Shown in pieces: positions 33,208 to 45,377 of a DNA stretch of 64,000 nt. The notes under the pieces are model-generated. The model searched no databases, was not told where the DNA came from, and saw only the letters and a program-made list of their open reading frames with translations. Each line of letters starts with the position of its first letter. Position 1 is the stretch's first letter. Source of the DNA: Multifurca ochricompacta (lineage: Eukaryota; Basidiomycota; Agaricomycetes; Russulales; Russulaceae); assembly GCA_022496185.1 (NCBI GenBank), contig WTXG01000060.1, forward strand, positions 62,001 to 126,000, written 5' to 3'. The position numbers were made by a program, and so were the translations under genes.

Positions 33208-33609
33208 AATTTTGCTGATTTGGACCCAATCCCTCTCCCCTCACCAAACAACTATCACCCTGGCTCGCATCAAATGCACCACTCGCCTCTTTCAACCAAG
33301 GAAATTAGCTAAGTTGACTCCAAGAGTGGTGAGTGAGTGTTGTGTGGTGGTGGGGCGACGACTTGTAGACATTCTTGGGCCTGGTTTGATGCCCTTGCGA
33401 AGAATGACAACCTCTAACCAAAACCCCATCTATGGTTGGTGTAATGATAGACATGTCTGTAAGGAAGATGGGGTTTTGGTTGGAGGTTGTCATTCTGGGA
33501 GTCAACTTAGCTAATTTTCTAGGTTGGAAGAGGCAAGTGGTGCGTTTGAGGCAAGCCAGGGTTAGTTGCTTGGTAAGGGTAGAGATATTGGGTCCAAATC
33601 AGCAAAATT
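33208..33609. mobile_element. Fold-back MITE-like element
   Basis: About 110-bp inverted repeats: the left arm starts AATTTTGCTGATTTGGACCC and the right arm ends GGGTCCAAATCAGCAAAATT. The arms run to TTAGCTAAGTTGACTCC on each side. A second, inner inverted pair (AATGACAACCTCTAACCAAA near 33404 and its complement near 33475) lies in the loop. No transposase; target duplication not clear. It follows directly on the Gypsy fragment. Confidence 0.75.
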
Positions 33610-33674
33610 GAAAGAGCAGATATCAACCAAACGCGCGCGACCGGAAAAACCGTTACAGACTCGTCACAAACAAC

Positions 33675-33864
33675 TGCTTTATCTATCAGTGGCTTATATA
33701 CAATCTAGTGTACTATATCGGCTACTGATGTGTGATTTGATCACATGCCCGATCTTAGGTGTATATATTAAGTATCCAATTAATTGTGAACGCGTTTTTG
33801 ATCTGATCACAATCAATGTCGGACCGCTATCCCGATGTCTCTGTACCAGTATTCTGGTTCAACA
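33675..33864 (-). repeat. Diverged, truncated Copia LTR
   Basis: Reverse complement of the left half of the LTR at 16444: it ends TCTGGTTCAACA and includes AATGTCGGACCGCTATCCCG and the AATTAATTGTGAACGCGTTT segment that matches the tandem array at 21405-22035. Its far end is missing. Confidence 0.75.
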
Positions 33865-33894
33865 GTCAGGAAAGCAGAGGAGAAGGCACAAGCA

Positions 33895-34180
33895 GCAGAG
33901 AGGATTCACCTTGTTGAGACGGACCGGTAGCGACCAGGTGGACTCCAGATAATCCAAAGTTGCGTCAGATAACTGATTCAGAGATAATTCCACATTGCAC
34001 GCACAACACATTCCCTCCATCTTGTCACAAGAAAATGGTTATATTTAATCTCCTTATTGTCACACTCCTTTGTGTAATATAAAAGGTTGCTATTCTGTAT
34101 GTGTTCTTTTCAGTCTTGACCACATAAACTGAACTTATCCACTACCTGACTAGGTAGCTAAAACCATTTTTACAGAATAA
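33895..34180 (+). repeat. LTR-like dispersed repeat, member 4
   Basis: Contains GTTGAGACGGACCGG, GGTGGACTCCAG, CCACATTGCACGCACAACAC, TAATATAAAAGG and CTTGACCACATAAACTGAAC in the same order as 15880-16310. No ends or duplication fixed. Confidence 0.5.
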
Positions 34181-34777
34181 ACTGTTAATCGTGATGTTCT
34201 ACGAACGCCTGAGGCAGAGGGCACACTTTCGCATGACCTCAAGAGTTATTTCGTCTTTATTTCCCGCTTGCAAATGGTTGACTTAGATCATTTCCGTCAA
34301 TGATAGCCACACAAGGCTACCCTTTAGATTTAGGGTCTCGTGCGCCTAGGGTTGGGTTGCGCGGGTTACCCCCTCGACGTCTGCATATGCAATTTGAAGT
34401 TTTGTCTCTGTCTCGTGCGCACCAATTTTCTATCTATGAGCGGAACCGACTCCTCCGCCAACAAACTCAGATGTATCTACATCCGTACGAGCCTCTTTCT
34501 CTTCTTCCTTCTTCTCTTTTTTTATTGTGTTTGCATAGGACGTGTATTGTGCACTGTCAGTGTACTACGTCTAAAATGCCACAAAGCCACCATGTCCGTA
34601 TCGACTGGGCCGTGTTCCCCGGAAGACCCCATGTCGGTACTAAATTTGTCTTGCATTCTACTTAGCTCTTCGCTGAACTGATCCTGCAATTCGCGCAACA
34701 TCTTCCCGTCAGGAAGACGCGCCTTTCAGAAGCGATCGAGGATATTTATTACAATAAAAAGACACAATGAAGTCAGG
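34181..34777. other. Unassigned stretch
   Basis: Overlapping frames of about 110-120 codons occur here without recognisable motifs. I see no gene that I can support. Confidence 0.3.
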
Positions 34778-35626
34778 CTAAGCAGGAGGGAGGTGTGATG
34801 GTACAGTCGAACGCGTGGCGGTGGAGGTCTGCTGGGAACCACAGGGTGAACACTTGTCAAGTAGGCTATTGCGTAATGCGAAGAGCAACGATCGATGGTA
34901 TTTGATAGCCTCTTTGAGATCCGCCATATCGTAAAGGCTATCCATGGAGCGAAGTGCGGTGAGATCTTCACATTCTTCATCTTCGATCAAAGGTTGAGAT
35001 AGGTCAACACTTGATACAGAGAGAGAAGCCGACAGGTGTTGGAATGATGGAAGGGGGAGATCAGAGAACATCTCCTCCCCAAGGACTCTCCAACGCCCAA
35101 CAGTTCGAACCGCAGCTTCACACGGTTCTCCAGGGACCGAGGGATACGGGTCGGAAAGAGAAGTGGAGCTGAGCAAGATACGAAAGTGTGAAATTGGCTG
35201 ATCTAAGTACTCTAGTTTACAAGGTCCGGAAAACCGGGCTTGGGTGATGAATAAACCAGAGTTAAAGCTGCTCTCTGGCATAAGTCGGAAACAATTTGCG
35301 TCCAAGCGAAAGGCGAGAAACCAGGAAAGCGCCAAGGAAACCAGTTGCAAACACAGAGAGATCGACGCGAACCGCTCGCATACATTCAATGACTTGGCTT
35401 AAAGGTTGCCCCATAGAGACTTCTTCAATAGCAGACACGGACTGTAAGGCCGCGATGGCAGAAAGGCCAGCGAAATATCTGATGCAAGGAGTTTGCAGCA
35501 GAAGACTGCTATCCTTCGACATGTTTCCAGGTCGCAACCCCACCTAAGCAGCCAACGCATCCACGAGCAAAGATCTAGGTTCAAAGATTTCAAGGGGCTG
35601 GACTCAACCATAACGACGGTATTCAA
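34778..35626 (-). pseudogene. Possible TPR/CHAT-type protein fragment
   Basis: The longest frame contains two stretches like the tetratricopeptide units of basidiomycete TPR-CHAT proteins: LEYLDQPISHFRILLSSTSL (about 35190-35230) and DMADLKEAIKYHRSLLFALR (about 34890-34930). The unit spacing and the C-terminal CHAT peptidase region are not present, and the upstream exons do not join clearly. It is probably a truncated member; identification rests on two weak repeats. Confidence 0.35.
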
Positions 35627-36273
35627 TCAACTAAGTGGCATCTTCGAACTGCTCGAACTCGGCAGAACGACGACTCGAAAGAAGGGTGATTGGAAGGTAA
35701 GAATGATATCGTAACTGGACTCAACCCAGGGATGTTGGAGTAGGATGATCCGATTTTTTAGAGAAGTTGGTTCCGCACAGAATGAGAGGAGATTAGAGGA
35801 GTGTGTGTATGAGACAGAGAGAGAGAGAGAATAGTGTGCGTAGACGTCGAGGAAAGTGGCGACGGAGAAGGTCAAAGGCGACGTTTGAGCGATGAGTGGG
35901 TTCCATTATCTAGTCTGGGCTCGGCTGTCCAAATTCCGATTGATCCGGTCGCTCGCTGCTGAACCATCTCAACTCAACACCCTGATCTCATTAGCTCATT
36001 TCCTCCTCAAAAACAGGTAGCGTCGACTTTGATGACCCACCTTCCATTGGGAGGTATAAAAGTAAGAAGAGAGGACTCTGACCTTAACAGTTTTTAGCAT
36101 GGTAAACAACTTTTGACATTTTGACTGGTTCACGTCACTCATGCTAAATTATGTAAAGAGAATAATACTGCATGGGATAGTTCGGCTATTGCATCAGCAC
36201 CACCACGGGGTCTGGGTTGTAGTGCTCGGTCTAGCTGATAACGGCCACAATCTCTTGGATAGCATCCCTCACA
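35627..36273. other. Upstream region of P450 D
   Basis: No gene. A TATAAAAGT element (about 36055) and the AGTTTTTAGCATGG block (about 36090) resemble the DNA upstream of P450 C and E. Confidence 0.45.
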
Positions 36274-38357
36274 ATGCTCGATCTCATTCGATTAGATGCC
36301 CTCTTAGCATCTGTGATTCTTCTCATTAGCTTATCGCTCTTTACAGCCTTCTCGCGCCGCCATCACAAAAATATCCTCCAGGTCCCAGACGCTTGCCAGT
36401 GATCGGTAATCTACTCGACATGCCCTCTAAAGAAGGGTGGATCATATACAAGAAGTGGTCGGAAGAGTCAGGTAAAGAGAGAAATGAGAATGTTGTTATA
36501 CAGTGTTCGTTCTCGTTCTCACGCCCAGTTTAGGTTCCGATATCGTACATGCCGATGTATTGGGGTCCCACATCATGATCTTGAATTCAGCGAAAGCCGC
36601 GAACGAGCTACTCGAAAACCGGTCATCCATTTATTCCGATAGGTATGACTTCATTAACTTAAGATAGTTTCCAGTATATTGATGACATGATGTCAGGCCA
36701 CGATTTATCGCTTTCCAACTGTACGTATATTTATCATCAGTTGCGGATTTTCTTGTTCTCACAGAATTATCAAGCATGGAATGGACTTCAATCATGGGAT
36801 TCTCCCGTATGGAGATGGTTGGCGCCGTCTGCGACGTGCTTTCCATGCTCACTTCGATGCTACGACATCAAAAACATACAGGCCACTCGAGATACAGGCA
36901 GTTCAAGGTTTGCTACGCAATTTATTGTCAAATCCAGAAAGCTTCTCTCAGAACCTAAGACAGTAAGTGCAGTCATGATGTCAACCGATGATTATTGTGC
37001 GGACGCATAAGAGAAAGCATGACTGGGAGGATCATCCTGTCTATTGCATACGGAATCGATGTACAACCTGAAGGCGATCCATACGTAGAGGGAGCAGAGA
37101 AAGTCCTCGAAGGCCTTTCACTTGTGTCATCAAACCGGTGGGTTCTACTACTGGATATGATACCTTGGTGTAACTACCCTTGTTCGTTCTCGAGAAGCAA
37201 GCCGATGACTGAATACTATTTATGCAGTGATACACATGCCAAGCTGGTTTCCTGGAGCTGGTTTCAAGCACGAGGCACAAAAGTGGCTTCCAGCCATGGA
37301 TAATATGATAGAAGCACCTTATGCCTATGTCAAGGCGGCCCTTGTCAGTGCAATGGATAGCTTGCGTTCTTATCCCTATATTATCCCCTTTTCTTTAGGC
37401 AGCAGGAACGGCAACTCCTTCTGTTGCCGCAACCATGATCTCCCAACTTGGTGAAAGTCCAACCGAAGAAGGCGTATGGTTAACAAAGGCTGTACCAGGA
37501 GTCATGTATCTCACAGGTGCCGACACGGTGAGTGATTATAATGACGAAACCATTCCTGGCTAATATTCTGATGAACAGACAATGTCATCACTGAGTACAT
37601 TTGTTCTGGCGATGATTTTGTATCCTGAAGTGCAACGCAAAGCCCAAGTGGAGGTTGACTCGATTACCTGTGGATCTCGTCTTCCAGATTTCTCGGACTT
37701 TGATGAACTTCCGTATGTAAATGCGATTCTGAAGGAAGTGTTGCGTTGGCATCCTGTTGCCCCACTCGGTGCGTTCATTCTTGAGACGTTAACGTCAATT
37801 CATGTTGACGGTACCGCCTTTAGCTTCCCCTCACCGAGTTATGGAGGATGACGTCTATGAAGGCCATTTTATTCCTGCTGGTTCGACTATTATGGCGAAT
37901 GTATGGTGTGTCACTAGATCCGTCTACTCTCCTTTTACTTTTCTTAACTTTCCCCAGGGCCATGATGCACGACCCTGTTATTTTCCCTGAACCGGATCGA
38001 TTCCTTCCCGAGCGCTGGCTCGTTCCAGATCCCCCGCCATTCCCAGAAGTTGTGTTTGGCTTTGGGCGACGTATTTGTCAAGGTCAATACATGGCCCGGG
38101 AAAGTGTCTGGGCAGCTATTGTGAACGTTCTTGCAACCTTTGACATCTCGTCTGTGAAGGGCAATCCGCCCAAGGAGGTATATTCATCTGGGATCATATC
38201 GTTCGTTGTTGCTTTCATTCATTCTTATCCATGACTCACAACCCATTGGAAATGACTCACCCCTGATAGTTACCCTGAGGAATTTGATGCTGATATCCGT
38301 CCTCGGTCGAATGCAGCTGCGGTCTTAGTCCGCGCAACGGCGTTTGAATCGGCGTAG
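36274..38357 (+). pseudogene. Cytochrome P450, copy D (two one-base losses)
   Basis: Nearest paralogue of copy C, including introns. Starting at ATG 36274 it encodes MLDLIRLDALLASVILLISL, but at 36365-36371 it has CACAAAAATAT where C has CACAAGAAATAT: one base fewer, which shifts the frame before the PPGP hinge. At 36776 CATGGAATGG replaces CATGGGAATGG, a second loss. From there all exons match C: WRRLRRAFHAHFDA, I-helix GADT, EVLRWHPVAPLG, PERW, FGFGRRICQG (cysteine near 38076) and a tail to TAG at 38357. Both losses are in homopolymers, so this is either a pseudogene or an intact gene with assembly errors. The FunK1 kinase lies downstream. Confidence 0.85.
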
Positions 38358-38727
38358 GAGCAAGTACATGGAGTAACTATCGCAGCAGCAAGGGGGTCCT
38401 GAGCAAGATTTTGGTAACACAGCAAGGGCTTAGGAGTAAGACGAAGCAGAGGGACGGAGGGTTTAAGCAGCGAATGGTGTAGAGGAATGGTGGAGTAGGT
38501 GAAGTAAAAGGTGAAAGACGAGTTAGTGAGTGAGCTATCCATACATCAGATAAGCACTGGTGCAGATACGGTTGAGGCAGAGATGCTTCTCAGGCATGGA
38601 ATCAAGTATGATCTCTATATCCAAATATAAACGTGCAACAATCAGGATAGCTAACATACAAAAATGACGGGTGCATAAAAGACTAAGCAACTATCGTAAG
38701 CCAGAGCCCACTCCCATATCATACCCA
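38358..38727. other. Short intergenic region between convergent P450 D and FunK1
   Basis: 370 bp with no gene; it holds the two convergent 3' ends. Confidence 0.5.
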
Positions 38728-41176
38728 CTACGACTGTTTACTGAGTGCCAAAGACGACCCAGCCGAGGAGCGATGGTTGCCTTGTATCCAAGGCCCAGTC
38801 CTCGATGGCTCTTTTGATCCAGGTGGAAACCGCAATTTACGCCTGTCATTGAATGCCTTCTCTTCATCGCTATCTGCCGCCTTGCGCTTTCGCCGATCCC
38901 TGCTTTCTGAAGAATGCAGACGAAGCTCATACCTGCACAAGCTTCCATCGTCGTCTACATCCCATGTGCTGCCGAGGTGCTGGTCCAAGAGAGACAGCAT
39001 CCATTCCGAAGAACAAAGCTTCTTGCGCGCGTCCAGGACTCGTGAATCGTTCATTTGATCAGACTCGATTCCGATCTGGCATCCTTGAAAATTTCGTACG
39101 TGGTCACATGGAGATAGAAGTCTTGAAAAAGAGTGCGTAACCCCTCAATTATGGCCGCACAAGGAGTTTTAAGGTGTGATGTTCTGGGAGTGATGGGAAC
39201 GCCTTGAAGAAAGGAAAATTTTCCAAGACCACCCCTGACAAGACCGTCGTCCCCACATCGAGTGCATGTCGAACACATATTGCATATCAGCGTCATATCA
39301 TCTTCCTGGACTCCTGCACTTTGCAATCTCGTATACAAGCACCCAGAAGAATGATTCTAGGTCGTCAGAAACTCATGTGGTCTAATGAAGGGTCAAGTAA
39401 CGCCATATGAATAAATTGCCATGTCCCCTGCATGTTTCTCATTACTTTCTAATACCTGGGATCTGTAACGCGAACATACCGTGCGTGAATGTTGTCTCGC
39501 CTTCTCCCACCTTTCGTAACTCGTTTTGACAAGTCCCAGTCGATCAATATCCCACAGCCATCCTCGCCGATCAAGATGTTACCCGCACTCACGTCTCGAT
39601 GAACATTCCAGTCCTCTCGTACGCCGCAGAGTGGGCTGTACTAATCCTTTAAATGTATACTGCAGTAGAAAATGATATCCTTACCTACGATGGCGTCTCG
39701 AATCACCTCACACAATTGCCGAGTCGATCTGAATGTATTCAGGGGCCTGCCGAGCGTTTCCAAGACAAGTCGGTAGTGAACAAAAGGATTCACAGCTGGT
39801 CGACCAGGACACCAGTTATGTCCACCTTCTGAACCTTGCAAGTAGTCTTGTGTCCTTGTCCTCTGTGGGGTGAACAACGTGACATTGGAATCTTTAGGTG
39901 ATAATGGAACATCGCCACCCATGCCAAACTTCGCTATGTGAGCCACTTGCGCGGCGTGCAGTTCCCGATATACATCCCCTTCTTTTTGAATGCCCGGGAG
40001 ATTAGTGCGCCAGAAATCTTTGACGTACACAAGGTTTGCGCTTGCGACCTCGTAGGCAATGTATCCGAATGTAGACCGGCCAAAGAGTGACTCTGTATAC
40101 CATACCGCTCCTGGTGTGATGAATGACCTGAGCTCCCCGTCGATGGCGTGATCATCCCGGACTAAGAGCTTGTGAAGATCCGCCTTCCTAACTTTCTCCA
40201 AGCCCTCGTACGTCTTCAACTTGCAAATTGCTGCCTCCGCCTCGTCATCAGGTACGGAAGTAACAGTGGTATCAAAACCACGGTCGACGTCGGATAGGAA
40301 GTTGAACCGCCAGAAAAACTCAAAGAGTGTGTCGGGCTCAGCGGCCCATTTGAATAACTCAGTGTAGATTACTCCACTCCGGTCCCATCGAAAGAGACGA
40401 CCGGTATCACCAAAAAGAACGACAGAAAATGAAAAGACGCGAAATTGGGCGCGATGGAGTGCTGATGCATAAGCAATTAACTGGCCACAGGTTTTGTATG
40501 CAGCTTGTGTCCATTGTACATGGCTCTCCAAGTTGTTTTCGTCTTTCCTCATCTCTTCAAGTGAGAGGAATATGTCCTCATCTTTCCCCTTGTTCTCGAC
40601 CCACAAGTCAACTGCTCTCCAATTTAATAACTTTGCCTTCTTCGAGCCAGCCGAGTGTTCGTGCCAGTAAGAGTGATTCGGAAGGTTGGAATAAATGGAG
40701 ATGTCAGGTTTTAAACGATATTCTCCATCTGGAGAAGAGGTGGTGTTGACAAATTTCAGTTTGGGACAAAGGCCAGACGTCTCAATTGCTTTAATCTACG
40801 ATACGAGTGAGCATAGAAATATATATCAGATGGTAGAGGCACTTGCAAATTCGTTCTCATTTTTTGAGACGGTTGAGTGGGTAAACAAGATTTGGTTTGT
40901 TGGTCGTGATTCGCGCGCCTTTGGAAGAAATTCGGCCAAGAAGGTGTGGACAGGCATGGGTCCGACGAACTTCTCGCAAGCGTCAAATGTCATGTTTTTA
41001 TAGCGTGATGAAGCTTTTTGGTATGGTGCGGAGTTGTGGTGTTCACTTCCTGGAAGATCTCTCTTCAACGGGGTTGTTTGAGATAGTGTAGTCCCAGGAT
41101 GAGGGTCTCTGGAGTTAGGTGGGGTACTGGGATTCGGCATAATGTGAGACAACGAGGATGTGGCGAGGGTGGCCAT
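38728..41176 (-). CDS. FunK1 fungal-type protein kinase
   Basis: Member of the fungal-specific FunK1 kinase family, expanded in agaricomycetes. The start at 41176 gives [20 protein letters not shown], then [19 protein letters not shown]. The N-lobe exon is long (39641-40606). [20 protein letters not shown] and [12 protein letters not shown] (about 39700-39780) lead to the catalytic loop [11 protein letters not shown] (about 39575-39605) and the metal-binding IDWDLSKR (about 39525-39555), the family's DWD form of DFG. The C-terminal exons end [16 protein letters not shown] and stop at 38728. Several introns are needed; I did not fix every junction. A truncated copy of its 5' part lies behind P450 C. 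Substrates of the family are unknown. Confidence 0.85.
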
Positions 41177-42081
41177 GAGAATTACTCACTGATGGGCCTA
41201 AATGGGTTATCCTAGACACTCGGGCGCAATCTGATGGAATAATTGGGTTCTGTGGAGGAGAGGTGAGATTATCGATAATGAGTTTTACACGTCTGAGTTT
41301 AACGGTCGCGCTAAAAGCATGACGCGACACAACACAACCAACCCCACGAGTGTGATCACGTGCCACAACACCGTGAAGCAACTCCGAGGAATCGCGTCTA
41401 CCTTACTGAAACTGGACGATTTACCACATCTGCACCTATTGATATCTCATGCCGTGTCTCTCTACACGTGCATGTGCCGATACTGTTGCCAGCCATATTG
41501 TGGTTTAAGGGATAGCTCGGATATCTCGGGGGTACCGAAATCTTACGTCTCCGGTCATTCCGGCCCGCCACGACAATTCGTCTTTCATCTTTTCTTCCTG
41601 CTCCATCATTCCTCTACGCTACTCGCTGCCTCCGTCCCTCCATCTCTCTTCTTTATTTCACTCCTAGGCCCTTGCCGTGCCACCAAGACATCGCTCAGTA
41701 TCACCCTCGTCGCTGCTAGTATGTACCTCAATCTTTCATACGTCGCCTTTTTTTGTTCGTTTGTTCTCCTTTCACCGCGCAGATGTCCCCTGCCTTTTGA
41801 TTGTTGTAAGCGTAAAATAATTGCTTCCAGGGTGACTGCAGGCCAGATGAAAACAAATAGAGGGTCTTTAAAAATCAGGAAGGCACGTCGGATGTCACTT
41901 CAGTGCTGACAGGCAAAGCACAGCAGCCTTAGAGTTCACCATATACTTAATTTTAGAGCTGTGAGATCCCTCTATATAACAGCGCTTGTCACGAATACTT
42001 CGACCTCGGTCAAGGCAAAACAATTAGGACACAAACCGTCACTTGAGCTTCAAATCGCTATTCCGCTTCATCACTACTATG
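41177..42081. other. Intergenic, FunK1 to P450 E
   Basis: A 196-codon frame (41319-41909) exists but has no motif and includes a C/T-rich segment like a 5' leader. The first 200 bp are shared with the region behind P450 C, so this is the FunK1 promoter. No supported gene. Confidence 0.4.
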
Positions 42082-44164
42082 TTAATTCAACCCCGTTGCA
42101 CGGACTAAGGCCGCAGCTGCAACCGACCGGGGACGAATATCGGCAACAAACGCCTCAGGATAACTATGAAGGAGAGTCAGTTCCTTTGGATCATGCACAG
42201 AAGGAAATGAAAATAACGAACGACACGATCCCAGAAGAATACCTCTCCTTAGGCAGGTCGCCCTTCACAGGGGAGATGTCAAAGGTTGCTAGAACGTTCA
42301 CAATAGCTGCCCAGATGCTGTCACGTGCCATGAATCGACCTTGACAGATACGTCGCCCATAACCAAATACAGCGTCCGAAGATGGAGGTTGTTCCTTGAC
42401 GAGCCAGCGCTCGGGATCAAATCGATCCGGTTTTGGGAAAGTAATCGGGTCGCGCATGATGGCCCTGCTCGAGATTAAATTAAGGGAAGAAGTGATGAAA
42501 GAGTCCACTAATTGAGAAACACACCACACATTTGGAATCAATGTCGAACCAGCGGGAATGAAATGACCTTCATAGATGTTGTCCTCTATAACCCGGTGAG
42601 CGAAACCTAGGAGGCCATTGTTGTAAACATAAAATGGCGTTTACATTCCAGGTGACGAACACACTAAGTGGAGAAACAGGATGCCAACGCAACACTTCCT
42701 TCAGAATCGCATTGACATACGGAAGTTCATTAAAGTCCGAGAAATCTGGAAGACGAGATCCACAGGTAATCGAGTCAACCTCAGCTTGAGCTTTGCATTG
42801 TACTTCAGGATACAGAATCATCGCTAGAAAGAATGTACTCAGCGCTGACACTGTCTGCTCATCAGAATGTTAGCCGGGAATGACTTTGTCATAATATTCA
42901 CTCACCGTATCAGACCCTGCTGAATATATGATCCCTGGTACAGCCTTTGTTACCCATATATCTTCTTCGGTTGAGCCCGCACCAAGCTGGGAGATCATGG
43001 TTGCAGTGACAGAAGGAGTTGCCGTTCCTGCTGCCTACACAAGGGGTTGATATTGAGATAAGAGTGCAAACGATTCATTGCACTGACAAGGGCCTCCTTG
43101 ACATAGGCATAAGGTGTTTCTATCATATCGTCAATGACTGGAAGCCACTTTTGTGCCTCGTGCTTGAAGCTTGCTCCAGGAAACCAGCTTGGAATGTGAA
43201 TTACTGAAGAAACAATATTCAGTTATCCATTCGTTTCTCGAGAGCGGATTAGGACGGTTACACCAAGGTACCATGTCCAGAAGCAAGGCCCAAGGGCTTG
43301 ACGACACATGTGAAATGCCTTTGAGTACCTTCTCTGATGCCGCTACGTATGGATCACCTTCAGGTCGTACATCGATTCCGTATGCAATCGATAGAATGAC
43401 CTGCCCCGTCATGCTTTCCTTTACGGATCTGCAAGCGATCCTCGGCGAGGCATTGATGGCGATACTTACTGTCTAAGGTGTTGAGAGAAGTTATCGGGAC
43501 TTGAAAGCAAATTGCGCAGCAAACGCTGAACTGCCTGTATCTCGAGTGGCCTGTATGCATTTGATGCGGTAGAGTGGAAGTGAACATGGAATGCCCTTCG
43601 AAGACGGCGCCACCTATCTCCGTACGGGAGGAAGACATGAGCGAAGCTCAGTCCCATGCTTTGAATTCAAGTGAGGTCAGAAGAGCGTACAACTTAGCGA
43701 AAGGATCACACATACAGATGGAACGCGATAAATGGCGGTCTAAGATGTATTATCGAGAACACTATAGACGATCTCAAGCTCAAAACGTCGTACCTATCAG
43801 AATAAATAGATGAGCGTTTCTCGAGTAGCTCGTTTGCAGCTTTCGCTGAATTCAAAATAATTATGTGAGATCCCATTACATCGGCATGTACGACATCACA
43901 ACCTAGACTTGGTTGTGAGGACGAGTACAAGCCCTGCACAACAGCAATCTCATTTCTGTGCTTACCTGACTCTTCCGACCACTTCTTGTATGTGATCCAC
44001 CCTTCTTTAGAGGGCATGTCGAGTAGATTACCGATCACTGGTAAGCGCCTGGGACCTGGAGGATATTTCTTGTGATGGCGGCGCGAGCAGGTTGTGAAGA
44101 GTGACAAGCCAATGAGAAGAATCGTAGAGGCCAAGAGGGCATCTAATCGAATGAGGTCGATCAT
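42082..44164 (-). CDS. Cytochrome P450 monooxygenase, copy E
   Basis: The start at 44164 gives MIDLIRLDALLASTILLIGL and the hinge PPGPRRLPVIGNLLDMP. Exons read through: LPYGDRWRRLRRAFHVHFHS, an I-helix with AGSDT (near 42915), EVLRWHPVSPLS, PERW, FGYGRRICQGRFMARD (cysteine near 42345). Introns fall at the positions of copy C. The C-terminus differs: after RPRSVAAAALVRATG the frame runs LN-stop at 42082, where A and C have FEST, because one T is absent in that codon. The change is at the last residues and probably harmless. Role as for the other copies; substrate unknown. Confidence 0.88.
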
Positions 44165-45377
44165 TGTGAGGGATGAGATCCAAGAACCAAGGAGAAACAG
44201 TGGCCCTATGTCAGGCAATACGAGCAGGGCTATTATAGCAAAATCGCAGGCGAATGGGCATGGATGTTCCCGTCTACTATATACCCCTTCAGCACCCACA
44301 TGACCGTATGTGGTCTCTTCACGGAACATATACTGTACTCTAGATCAATTCCTACAGATAGGAGATGAACTATTTGTTAGCATCTTTAATTTAGCACAGC
44401 TGTATTCATAAAAGCAGATGCGATTCGGATATCTCGCCATTTCTGCCCAAGGCGGATTTGGAACCAGGATTCGCAGTCGGCTGGACTCCGGCTACGTGAA
44501 TGACAAAGAAACAACGAAGGGCATCCAAGACCTCTTGAAGCTTTTGCATGTTGACATCTAGTAGCCATAATAGAGGATATTGTCGCTTGGTGTGTATAAA
44601 AGGCACTTTGAGTACTGCACAGACGAGCGAGACGAGTGTAGTTGAAATAACTGCCATATTGTGTTTGTCATTTGGGCAACCGGGTCTTATGCTAAGACGC
44701 CGGACGTTGACGTGTACCCGTTTCTGGGTTACCCTGTGACCACGGCTTCTCCTACTACAAAATTGGGCATGAGAGTGTTGTGTAGACCTAGATGTGGCGA
44801 CTTGTATCGGGTACGTCGAGAGCATCGTGCGATCCGTCTGGAACTCCTGGCTTGAGACGGCACACACAAACGTAACTTCATATCCACGAGTCTCAGGTGC
44901 AATGTAGAGCAGAGCTGAAAGAAGAAAGCGCTTTATCTGAATATTAAATCGGTGATACCTCTCCTTATAGAGCCATGAATCTGATTAGGTTACTAGTATC
45001 TTCCATCCGAAGGTATCAAAGGAAGAATGATGGTTTCTAGCATGGTGAACTATTCTTGACATTTTCTGATGGTGATTTAGAGGATAGCAAGATGAGGAAG
45101 GGAAAGTACATGGAGATAAAAAGCAAGAAGCAAGCTAATTGAAGGAAGAGAATTCGCACACTAGGACTATGCCAGTTCGTACGTAAGCGCTCCACTAACA
45201 CCTCAACTTCGCCAAGTCAGTGGTAGTAGACTAGGCTCAGGCTCGGATGTCTCAAGCCGAATAAAATACACGGCCAAATTCTTTTGGAATCACAACGCAC
45301 ATCAACAGATTCATCTCGAATACCTCATCATAGAGTGCCACAAATAGATTAGACACGGCCTTTCCTTCGCTCCATCA
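44165..45377. other. Intergenic, P450 E to P450 F
   Basis: No gene recognised. The part next to E carries promoter sequence related to that of A and B (GGATATCTCG block), and TTTCTAGCATGGTGAAC (about 45030) resembles the upstream block of C and D, suggesting a further duplicated promoter piece. Confidence 0.4.

Noticed and set aside
33305..33514. Frames on both strands in the fold-back element
   Set aside because: Mirror each other because of the inverted repeats; no protein family.
41319..41909. 196-codon frame upstream of FunK1
   Set aside because: Cys/Ser/Leu-rich with no motif; the region is FunK1 promoter and C/T-rich leader-like DNA.
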